DNA of 21,240 nucleotides, from positions 53,012,001 to 53,033,240 of the forward strand of contig CM060731.1 of NCBI GenBank assembly GCA_030704615.1, read 5' to 3'. The notes under the pieces are model-generated. The model worked only from the letters and a program-made list of their open reading frames with translations, had not been told where the DNA came from and did no database searches. Every line of letters starts with the position of its first letter. The stretch's first letter is position 1. This DNA is from Takakia lepidozioides. Lineage: Eukaryota; Streptophyta; Takakiopsida; Takakiales; Takakiaceae. A program made the position numbers and the translations under genes. Below are positions 9,861-20,867 of this stretch, one piece after another.

Positions 9861-12800
9861 GATTCTGAAGTAAGTTTGTGGAGTACAAGACTTAGAAAAC
9901 GTTCTCCTTCGATCCCTTCATTCTTTCTTCCGCTAAGCTTGGATTCTGCAGTGCAAGATTCTCACTCGTGCGCGACCCCATTGCCATAACTACTTCCTGC
10001 TGACCGATCAAACCGTACGAGACCTAATTTGATACAACAATCGAACCCTCAGTAAAATACACACGTCTTCCATTATGAAGCCATGTAAGCAGTTAGTTTG
10101 TCAAAGCAAATTTTGAGTGATCAAGCCGGCCCTGTTCATGGATACGACCTGTGGGTCCCGACATTCAAGAGCTTGCACCTTGCATCTTGCCGTGAACATA
10201 AGTTACACACGAGATCTAGAGAAATAGAAAAAAACTGTACATCAGAGAAAAGAGAAGATGACGTCGAGGGAAGTCTGGAGGTAAGGGCGGAATAGTGCCT
10301 GAAGAGTGCATGGAGGTTTTTCCTACTTCTAGAAGTCAGTCACGTGTTGGTTAAATCTTGTTCTGGTGTACTCTAGTTTTATGGTTGGTAGATACATCAG
10401 GGAGTCCATTGGGATATTGAAACTCTCTGTCTCCATCTTCTGGAGATACTACATGTCTGCACCGAGGGGATGATGGAGTCTACTTTGTTCAAAAGGGTTG
10501 CTTGGTTTGCAGATAAATGGATCACTTGGAGCGCTGCAAGCCATCTCATATGAGCTGAGAATCGTGACTCGTAGTTGCTTTTAATGGTTAAGAACTTCTG
10601 GCAATTGGCAACAGAATATTGGGGATCTCGCAATCCAAGGAACCATCCTCCGGGAATGTAACCTAAAGCAAAAATCGTCAGGATCTTACATCCCCGGACT
10701 AACCATCCTCTCCATGTAAGCGTAAAGTGAATCTCTTGACCTCTCCTTGACTTCCGTAACCGGCCTGCAATTTATACAGGAAAGGAGAGCTCCGGGCTAA
10801 TCCCTCGCTTTCTGTTTCTTCGCCTAAAGAGGAGGAACATCAACGTCAACGTCAACTACGAACGAACCTTACACAGGGCTCCTCGTAGACAGTCTCTTCA
10901 TGGCTATCTGTCACTGCATAAACGAGCTTGTCACATATTTCCATAATGCTCAAAGTCCCTGAAGAAATGAAGTGTATGTTGGGTGGCTACAATTGAGCTA
11001 TGGCAGACTTTCACCGGGCTGACAACCTACTCTACTGACATGGCAAACCAGATTGCTGTGCCCAACAAGTGCTTGGTGATCGTCAATGGCTGATATCTGA
11101 GCGCGAACTCATGACTTCAGCAATCTCGAGCAGACAGGAGCTTTGGCAGACTTGGACATCGAAGCATGCTCAAGTCACGACCGCATGTTTTGAGCGACTA
11201 CTTACAAGGGGGTCTTGGCGGACTTTGACAATGCTACTACCCAGATATGGGTTGGGTTGGCAGCCCATGACGGATCTGTAGGCCTACTGAGCCATAACAG
11301 GACACTTGAGGACAGCAAGCTGACATTTCCTAAGCGTGAGTTACACGGCCATAGTAAAGTAGTAGACACTGGCAAGCCTGCTCGAAAAAAATATCATCAC
11401 AGTGACATGGGAATGTGATCCCCCACTGTAGTCACACGTCGCTTGCTGTTTTTGTCAACAGAAACAGCCCAATCCATTCCACAACAATACAAACAGTCTA
11501 ACTTGGTTACAATACAAAGCACAACCGAATCCTGACCTGCAAAGCTCCAAATATACATCCACTCCAGCCACTGTGTTTTGAGTTGACTGTGGTAGACGTG
11601 GGCAGAAGTTGCCAGACTTGATAGAACCTACTTACGCAGAATTAGGCTCCAAAGTAGTGGAGCAAAGCCGTCCCGAGTCCACAAAATGTGGGTGGACTTC
11701 ACTGTGCACTTGTTTTATGTCGTTGCAACAGAGACGAGTTGCATGACGACAATCTTGTTACACCCATCGCTCCGCACGACATGATCGCAGCCCAAAATTT
11801 CGTGATTGTATTTGGCAAACATGCGTTTGTTTTGCGCGGACTGTACAGAGCGATGGGAATCAAAGAGTTTTATGAATTCGGTGGCACGTTGCAGCCCTGT
11901 TGATCGGAAAGCAAACGGAGGTGAGGTGGGTGGGAAGGGGACAAGGGTATGTATGTCCAGAGGATGAATGGTGCCAGTAGTGGATGTGGAGGCAGGCATC
12001 CATCCACCTTCCAGCAAGAAGATCTCAATGTTGTTTGGATGCCTTCTCTTCATCTGCTTTTTTCGCTCTGCTGCACACACTTTGTTTGTTCTTCTTCTTC
12101 CTGCTCTGTCAGGTTGTGGGTGCAGAAGAAAGAGCGGCGTAGTCTGGTGGGAGCTACACTAGTCTGAAGACGGAGCCTGGAAGTTCTGCAAATACTCTCC
12201 ACTGCGTCTTCTGGCACATGCTCTGCCTCGGTTTCGTCGGAAGGGCAGGGATCTCGCCCTTCGGCAGAAAGGGCAGAATTTGGCCCTACAGCCTACAGCC
12301 CAAGTCCGGACTCGCTACAGGTATCTCTTCTGTGATGCTGATCCAAAGAGTGTGCTGTTCTCCTGAAGATGGGTTCTTCTTGGCTTGTCGATCTGGTCCT
12401 TTGTGGCTTTCGATTTTCAGAGGGGGAAATTAGGTTAGCATTCATAGTTGCTGTCTCCGGTGGCAGTAGTTTGTGGGCTTTCCGGTTATCATGCTCTGGC
12501 ACCTATTCAGTTCCAGTTAGGGGAACATCGTTTGCCGACCCCTGTCCACTTCAATCAGCCAATTATATGTTGAGGGATAGAGCTTCTAGGCTTGCAGTGA
12601 TGACATAGCTTCTGTCAGTTGGCTGGTGTGGTGGATCTCTGGTGATACGAGTGTTTGTGGGCAGTTACTGCGTCTGGGGTTACAGTACATACAGATTAGA
12701 GACAGTAGGCAATGAGCGTAAAGACAAATGCCCTTTTTTTTTGAGGCCGTTCATATGATGTTTTCTTGCTAGGTGGGAAGATGTAGGCTGTAGCCTACGC

Positions 12801-14003
12801 TTGTTGCTGGGTTGGAAGGAACAACACAGAGCGAGTCCTTTGTTATTGGTCAAAACCACCTACACCATCCCCTAAAGCTAGCTAAACATTCAAAGGTTCT
12901 GGCCCTCACCAATCCAGGTACCCAACCTGATTATGACAGAGGCAGACTAAGTGCTTGAGAACCACATGCCTAAAGTCCACCCCACAGCTAGCTCACAGGA
13001 GTGTGCTGGGCATTCAGCTCTTGAGTCTCTGAAAACAAAGTAGTCAAGCTTAGTCTGTAGGATTATTTGTATGCTATCACCCTCAAACATTTCCAGTGAT
13101 CACAAATGGGATTGGTGCATCACGAAACTGTAGTCTCCAACATAATTGAAGTGTGGTTTATGTCACATAAAGTACCAGAAACACAACCTATGCTAAATAA
13201 TAGGCTACCAATCTGAGTGCAGGCAAAGCAGATGGGGATGCTTGGAAGCCGCACAGTGGCGAAGGGGAAGACGCAGCAAGATACTTGCTTTGCTCAATGG
13301 GAATAAGGGTAGAAGCTTCTTTGGTGGTTTGTTTTGCAAATTTTTACAGGGTAGGTGAGATGGTGGCGAAAGGAGAGATAGGAACGGTGTTATAAGGAAC
13401 ATGGAGGGAGGGTGTGAGAAGTGGGGAACCTTTTAAAGGGTAGGAAGTGCAATGTCTTCATCAGATAAGAGGGAGAAATAAGATCAAAGGGCTTGAGATC
13501 TTGAGAGTGTTGAGATCCAAATGCAATGGGAAGGGTGAGAGTTCTGGGAACTCGGGGTTTGTGCAGCAATGCAGGAAAGAGAAACTTCTGAGTTACCTTC
13601 ACCTGATTATTGCATTGCTTGAGTTTTGATTTGTTCCTTATTGCACATGGTAATTGACCTGTTCAAGAACCAGGAGTATTGTTGAGATCTGTCATGTGGT
13701 TTTTGGCAGAAAGCCGTGGCTTTTCTTGGTTTCCCTTGATGGGATAGTATGTAGTCAAGGAGACCATTGGAGATATGTCCAGTTCAACACTGAGTATTTG
13801 ACTGGGTCGAGTTTCCAGATCTACAGGCATCCCTCATGGAAGTTATGGATGCTACTGCAAGGAAGTGATAGGTTGGTACATTCATTGACGCAAGACTACA
13901 GATTTTTGGTGTGATCATATAATACATCAAAGGAAGAAGAAAAGTGCAGTCTTTCAACACTTGCGTGCAGCAGTGGGGATCTAAGTGGGTAAGAGGAGGG
14001 CAG
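9861..14003. other. 4.1-kb intergenic region between divergent MAPDA and RFI2-like genes
   Basis: No gene is recognised on either strand. It should hold the promoters and 5' untranslated regions of both neighbours, which point away from each other. Visible details: a CACGTG palindrome at 10341-10346; a minus-strand frame open from about 10767 to 10397 with no known motif; a local 'caacgt' triplication near 10840-10855; hairpin-forming AAGGGC/GCCCTT pieces at 12241-12274; an oligo-T run near 12732; and a TATA-like CATATAATA at 13917-13925, about 80 bases before the RFI2-like ATG. None is strong enough for a functional call. Confidence 0.6.
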
Positions 14004-17000
14004 ATGGATATGGCTGCCTCGGTGCTTGAAAAGCCTGAGAAGCAGGCGTGTTTCAGTATCAGTCAAGGATCTGTTGCATGTTCAGTATGCCTTGAGGTGG
14101 TCACAGATGCTGGGGAGAGATCAATTGCCAAGCTTAAATGTGGCCACCACTTCCATCTTGGTAAGATTCTCTGTTGCAGGTGTAGTTAGGGCAACACCAC
14201 TTCTAGAGCGGTTCTATCAAAGCCAAAGCTACAAGAGTATCATAATGATGTGACAGTCCACATAAATGCATGAGGGCCACATGTAGTTTACAGACAAAAG
14301 CAATCATTTTCAACTCGGGCAATTACTCGTAGCATGGATGTTTCTCTTAGTGTCTAATTGTGGGTTTGGCATAGCATGTGTTACATAGGGTACAGCAGAA
14401 CGTACAATCATTCTTTTATTGAGACTTGGGGCAAGCCCGTGTAGAGATGCCCTGATTGGAGATGTGATTGTGGTGTTGGTTTTCTAGAGCCAATTTGGTG
14501 GCATTAGCATGCATGAATGGCAGTAGTTCTGGCCTTTTTGGTAAACCTATAAGCTTTAGAATATGTAAACATTTTGTCGAGAAGTAATGAGTGTTCCGCC
14601 TCAGACAGGAGTGAAGTACTTGCATGGCCACACAAGATTCAACATCTTGGGATGCCCATATCAAGACTTGTCCAATAAATATCAAGATTCTGTATGCAAC
14701 ATGAATTCATTCAAGTCAACATCATTCATGGATGAGTTCAAGAGAACTATCTAATGAAAAGGACTCCTTTGTGATGTTGACAGATTGCATTGGTTCTGCT
14801 TTCAATGCCAAGGGAGCCATGCAATGCCCTAATTGTAGGCATGTTGAAGATGGTCAGTGGCTGTATGCCAATGGGTGCCGACCATGTGATGATTTTACAA
14901 TTGATGATATTTCATATGAAGATGATTATGAAGTTTACCCTGGGATGCCTGAGTTGGTCAGTGCTTATGATGAATTTGTACGTCCTTCTACACCAATAAC
15001 CTCCTGACTTTGTCTTTCGTTTGTGATGAACTATCATGCAATTTTAGCTCTCCCTGCCCGGGTTGGCCGATTGGCATTTAGATGTGGATGACTGAGAAGC
15101 TTTTCACCTAATGCACTTGAGGGTTTCACCTGCAGCAAGCAAACCACGTCCAATGGTGTCCATATCAGCATTTCGGTGGCTCTTACCCGCAGTTATCATT
15201 CTCCCTCGAGTAAGTTGCCATCTCATGGGACTGTGTAACTCATTGCATTCTAACTCCCTTTTAAAGCTTGGGTGTATTTTAGGGTTACGGTGTTGGACTG
15301 ATGTATTCTTGGAAACCTCACAATTCACTTTGGGTGCGAGTTCTCTCTCTAGTCATAACTTCGAATGGAATTGGTTGGCCTGTTGTGGAGCTTCGGCATA
15401 TTCTGAAATGATACAAGGCTGTTTAGTTCATGCCTTGACCACAAAGTGCCATTTCTTTGGTACCATCACATTTGATCATGGGAATTATAAACTAGGTGCC
15501 TTGCATTGTTCATGCAGCCACCATCAGGAGGTTCTATTTTGGAACTCGGGGACATCCATTGCTAGCAATGTAGTTTGTAAAATTAACTTAAGATTCTAGG
15601 AATTCCAATGTATTTGCCTCTAGAGTTCAGCTGGTAAGCTAGCCAATGGTTACGGGGGGCTTCCTGCGATGGTTTCTGAAGATACTGTGCTCCGTTACGT
15701 TTGTTACATCCTCGGTACAATGGCTTAATGTGACTAAAGGTTAGGTAGCTGAGTGTGATGCTTATGAATGTGCTACAAGGTGAACAAGGAAAAGAAATTG
15801 TTAGAATTGTTTCTCATCTACTAAGCCTTTTTGCAGGGATTTTGAGGGCCCACCAGGTGTAGGCAGCGCATTGGGATGTAAGTTAACACGTCCACTGGCT
15901 CTCTCCATTTGCCAATATGTTCAGTCTGGTGGTAGGGTTGTTGCGGGTATTTAGAGCGTTGGTCAATCCTTCAAAGCAGCGGAGATAAGTTCTCCAAGTT
16001 GGAACTCTGGTGGTTGTGCCCTGGTGGTACAATGAGAGTTAAGAGCAATACACCTGCAGTAGCTCTCAGTTCAATCGAGGTTTTATCTACTTGAGTAACT
16101 TAACCCTTAAACGCCCAGTGGCTATCTTTGACTTTTGCCAAAACCATGACCCCTGCCTCTTGGCATAACTCCCTAAAAATACAATTTTAAAAAGTTGACC
16201 GGACTTTAGCTGCTCACCTACCAGCTGCACCTAGTGGTAGAATTTCAGGCCAATCAGACGGTTTACGCCGAAATGCCACCGTTGACAACTTGGGTCAAAA
16301 TTTTGAAGTTGTATATTTTTATGTAGTTTGGGAACAGTTTTCTTCATTTTTGCATATCGGTATGGAAGTCGTTGGTCTGGAGGTTTCAAGCACTTCACCC
16401 TCCTGCTGCATGTAATGAACCAAGGAAGACATGTTTTGAGGCCATATCCTTGCCTCAGCACTTGGTCAAAGCTACGGGGGTCAGTTTCTACTGCTTCAGG
16501 TGCGACTCACAATGAAGCAAACTTGTGGAAACCAGAAACGCGGGTCAGGCCACTGGTAACACTAGCAATTTGTAAAATGCAGTATTCATGTCGTCTTAGC
16601 ATTTCTGCCTACTGATCAAGTATGTGGAAAATGAAGGAAACTGCAAGTAATCTGATCTGCTGACTTGCAGAGCTCTTTTATCTGTCTGTTTAGGGCAAGA
16701 TTCGTGACCTTCTGTCTGCAGCTTTATGGGAGTAGACTGCATCTGAACCTTTCGTCAGGGATGGGAGTGTCATTTCCTCCCATCCAGGCTAAGATGGGGC
16801 CATTTCCTTGTGTTCAATCTGCTCTGTATTGTTGCAGATACAGATCTGATAGTGAACGTCCTCTATGGGGAGCATCCCACAAGCTCGGGCCATGCGTGTC
16901 CCTATCTTGCTACCCAAGGGACCATGGTTCCTGGCCGACTGGTGAGACAAGGAGAGGACATTCATAATCTGCCTCCTGTTACTCATGGCCATGCAGACAT

Positions 17001-18215
17001 GTCATTGCCAGCAGCAAATGGAGGCACTGGGATGACAGATCCAGGACCTGGTTCTCAAAGTTTTTTGGCACCAGATAGAGGACGGTCTTGGACTCGGCGA
17101 GCAGTTGGCTTGTCTGGCCCTTCTGGGCACGATGATACTCAACCTGGGCTGCTGGGTTTGTCGCCACTGGAAAGGGTTCGGTCATGGTCTCGGCCAGAGG
17201 CAGAACGACCTCCACTTCCAGGACCTGTGGGCCATGTATCTGGGAATCATAGCGGTGCTGCTATTCAGTTTGGATATGGGTAAGTATCGACCTGTTCTCT
17301 TCCTATTCAGTCTGCCTACCAAGATCGTGTCTGATGTGGATAGCAAAGTCTGCATCTTGATCCACCCTTGCCTCACGTCAGATGTAGAACTTTGCATACT
17401 CAAAGAATAAGTGTATCATATATAACCATCATATCCCACTATTATATATTCAGCCATCTGTTCGAAATTCATAGTGTAGTTGTATGAAGGTGATCAATGA
17501 AATGATTGTGTTCATTAATAGGGTCAGGCCAGTCGAAGGTGGGAGTTCTTCAGTGCTCCATGAGAATGCACCCTGTCCAAGAAACTACTACATGCATGGA
17601 CCAGGAGGGGGTAGTCAGCTTCCTCAGATTGCTTCACCCCCAATACGTCACGGTGTTATCAGCAACCAGTCTCGGCGACCTAGGCATCGGAATGCAATTG
17701 CAACTCCCTTGATGTCCGTAGGAGGCAGGGGCATCCAACCTGCACCTCCTCCAGAGCAAGCAAGGAGGTACGCAGGGGTGTGGGGTGGAGGTTCAGGAAC
17801 CCAAGGTCAGGACCCAAATTTGATGGTAGAAGGTTCAGGCTGGCATGGCAATAGTCAGGGTTTTGGCTGGAGACGAGAGGCCTCACAGATGGGGGTTGCA
17901 CCATCCAGCGTCCCTTGGGCTTCCACTGCTCCCTATGATGCGGATGCCCAGTGGCGAGGAGCAATGTGGCCTCAACATGGGGTCAATTCACAAAGTCCAG
18001 TTAGTGATCTGCCTTCCAGCAGTTTTCATCACCAGGGAGATTTTTATAGAGGAGATGGATCTTTGCAAGGGCCCTCCAGATTGCCAACTGACATCCAGTA
18101 TGGCCCTCCCCCTGTTCTGGGACACATCAGTCCTTATGCAGGGTTTTCCTTCCAACAGGATGCGCCTGTCGACATGGCACACTTACCACACCCACACTTT
18201 CGTGCACAAAGGTAG
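14004..18215 (+). CDS. RFI2: RING-H2 E3 ubiquitin ligase of the RFI2 family (6 exons)
   Basis: Exons: 14004-14160, 14784-14956, 15136-15209, 15837-15877, 16838-17279, 17522-18215. GT-AG introns and compatible phases give about 526 residues. The RING-H2 finger lies at residues 26-70: CSVC, KCGHHFHLDC and CPNC, with ligands C26, C29, C46, H48, H51, C54, C67 and C70. It is followed by GQWLYANG, a conserved VQWCPY patch and an HACPYLA patch. This order is that of Arabidopsis RFI2 (RED AND FAR-RED INSENSITIVE 2), a nuclear RING protein of phytochrome signalling and flowering time. The remainder is a disordered Gly/Pro/Ser/Gln-rich tail. The ATG at 14004 is the first in frame after upstream non-coding DNA. 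An alternative exon 2 donor at 14978 would add seven residues. Exon 4 is only 41 bases. The last exon ends at TAG 18213-18215, but a 54-base intron-like segment covers that stop. Orthology beyond the family is inference. Confidence 0.9.
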
Positions 18216-19282
18216 ACTTTCAGTCTGTATAAGCACGGATGATGGTGCCTTCTCTCTTCTGGTAGGTTTTCGGGCGAAAGGGACAGTGCGTGCCCAGTTC
18301 TCGATCTGCAATAATGCCTGTGGAATCTTTGCATCTTTGCCGGGTTTGAAGTATGCGTGGTGAGCCCCGTAAAACACAGGTGATTTTATGGAGGAGTGTC
18401 AAGCCATGTACAGCCTTTTGATCCTTTCGATCAAATCATGTCCTAGCTTCACACTCTCTTCCCCCCAACCTGGGCAGGGTTCCCATGTTTATCAATAATT
18501 TCTATGTCGCTGAAAGTTGTTGTCAAAGCCCTGTGCCTGGTTCCATCACCGTACAACAAGTTAATATGCCTGTGTCGACTTCCACAGGCTGGCACATTGA
18601 ACGGCTAGCTCAGTTCATGCTAAAGGGTTCTTGACAGGTCTTTGATTGTTAAATGCATGGGCATGGCAGTCAGCTGGATATTTTTTATTGCACTTGTATT
18701 CGGAAAAAGTGTGTTTATTATTCACAGTTTCTGTTTGACCCTCGCGTGGTTCTGTGCAGTGATTGCTGCTATCTTGTCACTTTATCTCCTTTCTCCCCCT
18801 TTTCTCTCTGTGTCTTGGTGGGGATAGATTTTGCTGTGGATGTATGAAGGCATGATCCTGACTGTGTAGAGGCTTCACTTTTTTAGTTCCCTTTTATCGG
18901 TGGCGCCAGTTCATATCCTCTTCATGGTCAACCAGGATGGGCCATGGATTAGCTTGGACTAAAGCATTTTGCCGGACTAAATTTGCACTTGGATCCACTC
19001 TCCTTGAGCACGCCTTTCCACCTCCAGGTGACATCAAAGCCTTGTAGGAGCTGTTCCTCCAGTTTCTGAGGGTGTAGGTGGGGACGGGGCAAACCAAGCC
19101 TTCCTACACTGAATAAATTTTAATCGGGAGTTTACTCAAACAGGGGATAAGAGTCCTCATACACTTTGGAACACTGAGACTTCAAAATGTGCCCCAAGGT
19201 GAGTGATTCAAGGCATTGCCACCAAGAGTGCCAAGTTCTCCCTGCATCCAAATTGATGAGATGGATCGATATGTTTCCAACT
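18216..19282. other. 3' flank of the RFI2-like gene; no further gene seen
   Basis: This probably includes the 3' UTR. An AATAAA hexamer at 19112-19117 could serve for polyadenylation, but it is about 900 bases past the stop and therefore uncertain. Short hydrophobic frames near 18642-18847 are incidental to a T-rich tract. No domain or repeat is recognised. Confidence 0.5.
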
Positions 19283-19416
19283 AAAACGTTAATATCTGAG
19301 CTCCTACCAGACCAGCGTGGTATCGCAAGGAACGCAGTTTTGTCGATTTCAAAACGCTAATACCTAAGCTCCTACCAGACCAGCCTGGTACCGCAAGGAA
19401 CGCAGCTGTCGATACC
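19283..19416. repeat. 68-bp tandem duplication
   Basis: Two adjacent copies start at AAAACG 19283 and AAAACG 19351. They share the blocks 'gctcctaccagaccagc', 'tggta', 'cgcaaggaacgcag' and 'tgtcgat', with only a few substitutions and small indels. The similarity suggests a fairly recent local duplication. No coding role is visible. Confidence 0.9.
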
Positions 19417-19505
19417 AGTACTCTGTCTTCCGCCGTCGCTTGCACCCTAGGTATCAATATGTGGAGCGTAAGGGATTTCAGCAACTGAAGTGCGGCACTC
19501 AGCTT

Positions 19506-19525
19506 TATATATATATATATATATT
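19506..19525. repeat. (TA)n microsatellite
   Basis: An uninterrupted TA run of about ten units lies just before the first recognisable LINE-encoded residues. Confidence 0.9.
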
Positions 19526-19552
19526 AAACTGTCCATCAAATTATTTACTGCC

Positions 19553-20810
19553 ATGGAGAATTTCTACTTTGTTTGGATTCTGGGCCGGCCATTGGCAGAG
19601 CTAGACATTGACCCGATGGAATGGTCTTGGAAATTCTCGGGGTCGCCTAAGCCCTTCTTTTCCTACACAACCAGAAGGATATAAAGCTCTCTCTAACCAT
19701 CAATGCTTGAAAAAAAAATGGTAAGCCAAGCAATATGGCTTTGAGTCATGATGAAAATTGGTCTACCATTTGGAGCTCGGTTTGGATAAAAGCTCGCCCA
19801 GCCAAGATATCGGCCTTCCTTTGGCAAGTGGTCAATAGGGCTCTCAAAGTGGGTGAATGGCTGCAGTTTCAAGCAGCCCTGATATGTGATTGTTGTACTG
19901 CTGGTATTATGGAGTCTCTGGAGCATTGTCTCCTTTTTTGTCAGGCCCCCGCCAAGATCTGGCCTCTGGTGAAAACCTTCTACAGGAACTGGGATATTAA
20001 ATCTCTTTCTATTATAGATCTGCTACCCAACTACGATAGGAATACCAAGCAGAGATCTCTTAACTGTCCTGTTTTTTAGACTCTTCGCAGTTCCACCCTG
20101 TGGCACCTTTGGAAGGCTCGCTGCAGGAAGACCTTTTCAAGGGAAACAACCTCGATCTCCGCCCTTCTTGCTTGTGTGTTTTATGACCTAGGGGTAGAGT
20201 CAAGAAAAGCCTGGCACAAAATTTGTGCAGATGTGTGCGGCAGCCATCCACTCTGCCTTCCGAGAGTCCTGGGGCAAGCAGGGTCTTATCTGCCACACCA
20301 CTGCGTTGGACACCTGCAGCTGGTCCAAGCTCCCTCCCCCTGGCTGGCGGGATCTACGCTCGCCCCTCTCCCCCGAATTTGAACGAGGTATCAATCGGAA
20401 GCATTTGAAGCCATCATCTTTGGCCTCCAGGCTTCACTATAGATAGGGTTCTCTTTTCATCATGATTACCCTCGAAATTATGCCTTTCTAAGCATGCTTA
20501 GATTAGACGCTCAATCGAGGGTCTGCTCTCGCCTTGGACAATTGTTAAGTTTAAAATACTTGTTCCATCGACCTTCTCTCTTAGCTCGGCTCAGATCGTA
20601 GGCTTTAGGTGCAGCTCTTTAAGCTGCTTTCAAGGACACGAGATTAGCATCTTCGTGATTTTCTGTCTTGAAATCTCTCCAGGTGAGAGGTAGGGATCTG
20701 TTTACACTACTTGCAGTGGGTGCCTTATGGCGTATCAGGGGTTTTAAAATTTTTCCCCTCAATAATTATGAATAAACTAATCAGGGCCTTCCCCTGTTCT
20801 CCTAAAAAAA
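19553..20810 (+). mobile_element. Degenerate 3' half of an L1-type LINE (zf-RVT region to poly-A)
   Basis: The segment encodes the part of a plant non-LTR retrotransposon ORF2 that follows the reverse transcriptase. A DPMEWSWKFSGSP stretch is followed by a zf-RVT domain from 19735, recognisable by IWSSVWIKARPAKISAFLWQ, then CDCC...ESLEHCLLFC (paired Cys, then His/Cys) and IWPLV. Past an in-frame TAG at 20077-20079 the same frame continues with TLWHLWKARC, the usual W..WK.R motif. Further frameshifts occur near 19683 and near 20230, after which another frame reads on to 20446. The non-coding tail ends with AATAAA at 20771-20776 and seven A residues at 20804-20810, which I take as the 3' end. 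It is dead: 5'-truncated, with one stop and at least two frameshifts. Confidence 0.85.
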
Positions 20811-20829
20811 TCTACCATGGACGTGTATT

Positions 20830-20853
20830 GATACCAGTATTGATACCAGTACT
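20830..20853. repeat. Duplicated GATACCAGTA motif
   Basis: GATACCAGTA at 20830-20839 is followed by GATACCAGTACT at 20842-20853. The 12-base form also occurs at 19411-19422, immediately after the 68-bp duplication and upstream of the LINE remnant. It may be a target-site duplication flanking that insertion. Confidence 0.6.
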
Positions 20854-20867
20854 GATTTGTCTTACAG

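Noticed and set aside
10341-10346. CACGTG G-box between the two divergent genes
   Set aside because: A six-base palindrome is expected by chance in several kb, and it lies about 480 bp from MAPDA and 3.6 kb from the RFI2-like gene. There is no supporting cluster.
10397-10767. Minus-strand frame open for about 120 codons, with GYIPGGWFLGLRDPQYS vaguely recalling LINE 'GGLGLRDP'
   Set aside because: No other LINE motif is found nearby, there is no plausible start, and frames of this length are expected by chance in 21 kb.
12241-12274. Overlapping AAGGGC/GCCCTT hairpins that could switch between two pairings
   Set aside because: The stems are only six bases long, there is no adjoining gene or transcript evidence, and such short pairings are common by chance.
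15111-15599. 162-codon plus-strand open frame, the second longest in the window
   Set aside because: It crosses exon 3 of the RFI2-like gene in a different frame and continues through intron 3. Exon 3 in the proper frame gives the family motif VQWCPY. No domain is seen in the long frame.
16810-17283. Reading this frame as an independent small protein
   Set aside because: Its start lies in intron 4. The acceptor at 16837 and the donor at 17280 make it exon 5 of the RFI2-like gene.
17845-18363. 172-codon plus-strand frame overlapping the last RFI2-like exon
   Set aside because: It is an out-of-frame shadow of a GC- and proline-codon-rich exon; the proper frame joins exon 5 in phase.
18642-18847. 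Small hydrophobic, membrane-protein-like open frames
   Set aside because: They are produced by a T-rich tract in the 3' flank of the RFI2-like gene. Two overlapping frames look equally hydrophobic, which indicates composition rather than coding.
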